In this document: in pieces, positions 5,922-7,162 of the stretch
Position numbering within the stretch: position 1 is the stretch's first letter
Layout of the letters: every line of letters starts with the position of its first letter
NCBI GenBank assembly: GCA_903852955.1
Contig: CAINSH010000056.1
Coordinates: 1 to 7,162 of the forward strand
Direction: 5' to 3'
Source: an uncultured Actinomycetes bacterium
Lineage (GTDB): Bacteria > Actinomycetota > Actinomycetes > Nanopelagicales > Nanopelagicaceae
DNA length: 7,162 nt
Made by a program: the position numbers and the translations under genes
Notes under the pieces: model-generated
Told to the model about the DNA's origin: nothing
The model's input: the letters and a program-made list of their open reading frames with translations, nothing else
Database searches by the model: none

Positions 5922-7162
5922 TGAAAATTTCTGGAAAAGCAATTGAAAATATCGACAGACAAGATGCTCGCTATTTAGCGTTACAAGCTGCACACGTGCA
6001 ACTGGCTGCTAAAGATTCAACAATCTGGGGTTCTGCCGCACAAGCCGAGGCATCTATTCGGTTGAACTGGATTGACCTACCCGAAAGCTCACGAGAACTA
6101 CTTCCGGCATTAGATGCGCTTTATGCAAAGCATAGAGATAAAGAAAATGTCATCCTTTGTGGAATGGGTGGATCCTCTCTTGGGCCTGAAGTAATTGCAC
6201 AAACCTTTGGAAAAAAACTTTTCATTTTAGATTCAACCGACCCTGACTATGTAGCACATGCACTTGAATTGGATTTGGCTAAATCTGTTGTTGTAGTGAG
6301 TTCAAAATCGGGGTCAACGATTGAAACAGCTTCTCAACGTTCACTATTTGAATCAGCATTTACTCAAGTGGACCTTTTGCCTAAAGAGCATATGGTTATC
6401 GTCACCGATCCAGGTTCGCCACTAGATCAGGATTCACGCAGCAGAGGATTCAGCGTTATCAATGCTGATCCACATGTAGGTGGTCGTTTTAGTGTTTTGA
6501 GTGCTTTTGGTTTAGTTCCAGCAGCACTTGTAGGTGTTGATGTGTCTGTCCTATTAGACAATGCCAGCGATACAAAAACTGCATTCATTAAGGATCCAGA
6601 TCAAATTCTTGGAATTGCATATCTGCTCTCATTTAATGCAGGCCAGTATCTCTCCTTCACTGACGCACAGTCATCGATGCCTGGATTAAGCGATTGGGTT
6701 GAACAACTCATTGCAGAATCAACAGGTAAGAATCAAGTTGGTCGTTTGCCAATTGTCATAGAAAATCACGAGCAGTCCCCCAATGTATTTTCAATTGCCT
6801 ACGCGGGTGATGCCGATTTAGTTGTTGAAGCCGATTTAGCTTCTCAGTTCATAATCTGGGAATGGGTAACTGCGCTAATTGGATCAGCGCTACAGATTGA
6901 TCCTTTTAATCAACCAAATGTGACTGAGGCGAAGGAACAAACTTCGGCACTTCTAAATGAATGGGGCGGAGTTCTGCCAAGTTTTGTTGCATCTGCAACT
7001 GATGGTGAAGTTGAAATCTTTGGTCAAAGTTCAAATCTAGTTGAAACGCTAAGGGCTTTTATTAATAATGTCCCACAAGGTGGTTACATCGCACTCATGG
7101 CATATCTAGATCGAAAAAATGATGCAAAAATTGCTCAGCTCCGCCACATTCTTACAGCTAAG
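5918..7162 (+). CDS. pgi: Glucose-6-phosphate isomerase (C-terminus cut by window edge)
   Basis: This enzyme interconverts glucose 6-phosphate and fructose 6-phosphate and so joins the pentose phosphate genes upstream to glycolysis. The frame runs 415 codons to the edge without a stop; actinobacterial relatives of this type are about 540 residues, so over 100 residues are missing. Two SIS sugar-phosphate folds are visible. The first has ILCGMGGSSLGPEV (79-92) and the phosphate-binding SSKSGSTIET (128-137). DPHVGGRFSVLSAFG (184-198) is the first PGI signature with Arg190. AESTGK (266-271) places Glu267 where other isomerases have the catalytic base in an ESNGK motif. DPFNQPNVTEAKE (328-340) is a variant of the second signature. 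This form resembles the isomerase half of bifunctional transaldolase/isomerase proteins more than E. coli Pgi. Two in-frame ATGs, 5918 and 5921, both touch the tal stop. AAGG immediately before the first is too close for an ideal ribosome site, suggesting translational coupling to tal. Confidence 0.93.
   Translation, partial: MMKISGKAIENIDRQDARYLALQAAHVQLAAKDSTIWGSAAQAEASIRLNWIDLPESSRELLPALDALYAKHRDKENVILCGMGGSSLGPEVIAQTFGKKLFILDSTDPDYVAHALELDLAKSVVVVSSKSGSTIETASQRSLFESAFTQVDLLPKEHMVIVTDPGSPLDQDSRSRGFSVINADPHVGGRFSVLSAFGLVPAALVGVDVSVLLDNASDTKTAFIKDPDQILGIAYLLSFNAGQYLSFTDAQSSMPGLSDWVEQLIAESTGKNQVGRLPIVIENHEQSPNVFSIAYAGDADLVVEADLASQFIIWEWVTALIGSALQIDPFNQPNVTEAKEQTSALLNEWGGVLPSFVASATDGEVEIFGQSSNLVETLRAFINNVPQGGYIALMAYLDRKNDAKIAQLRHILTAK

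Noticed and set aside
5910..5923. Possible programmed frameshift fusing tal and pgi
   Set aside because: There is no slippery heptamer or downstream pseudoknot-like structure, and pgi has its own ATG codons at the junction.

Overview
The window looks like a piece of the chromosome of a streamlined, moderately AT-rich actinobacterium. The suf, ctaA and tkt-tal-pgi blocks and the protein sequences are of actinobacterial type. The low GC, near-zero intergenic space and start/stop overlaps resemble freshwater acI (Nanopelagicales-like) lineages. That placement is an inference from style and gene content, not a measured phylogeny.

Left part, minus strand (1 to about 1830): sufB, cut by the left edge, and its regulator sufR. 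They form the head of a SUF iron-sulfur cluster operon transcribed leftwards (sufR then sufB, with an ATGA overlap). sufR encodes a winged-helix repressor with a C-terminal cysteine cluster that should bind an Fe-S cluster. The remaining suf genes would lie beyond position 1.

Middle (about 1831-1911): the only non-coding stretch in the window, a divergent promoter region of roughly 80 bp. It holds two adjoining inverted repeats with 5-base spacers, which are good candidates for the SufR operator. Each direction has a TAnnnT-type -10 box 6-7 bases before an ATG, suggesting leaderless transcripts.

Right part, plus strand (1912-7162): ctaA (heme A synthase), tkt (transketolase), tal (transaldolase) and pgi (glucose-6-phosphate isomerase, cut by the right edge). 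All four are packed start-to-stop with overlaps of 4 bases or gaps of 0, so they are probably one transcript with translational coupling. tkt, tal and pgi supply the non-oxidative pentose phosphate branch and its link to glycolysis. ctaA makes the cofactor of the aa3-type terminal oxidase. Fe-S assembly, heme A synthesis and the pentose phosphate genes stand close together in other actinobacteria too (from memory). The larger intervening genes I recall from mycobacteria, such as an ABC transporter set and ctaB, are absent here.

I see no RNA gene, mobile element, CRISPR array, terminator or phage sequence. The window is housekeeping in nature and I did not find a new biological system. The points most worth checking are the sufR/ctaA control region, the altered histidine of CtaA and the tal/pgi junction.
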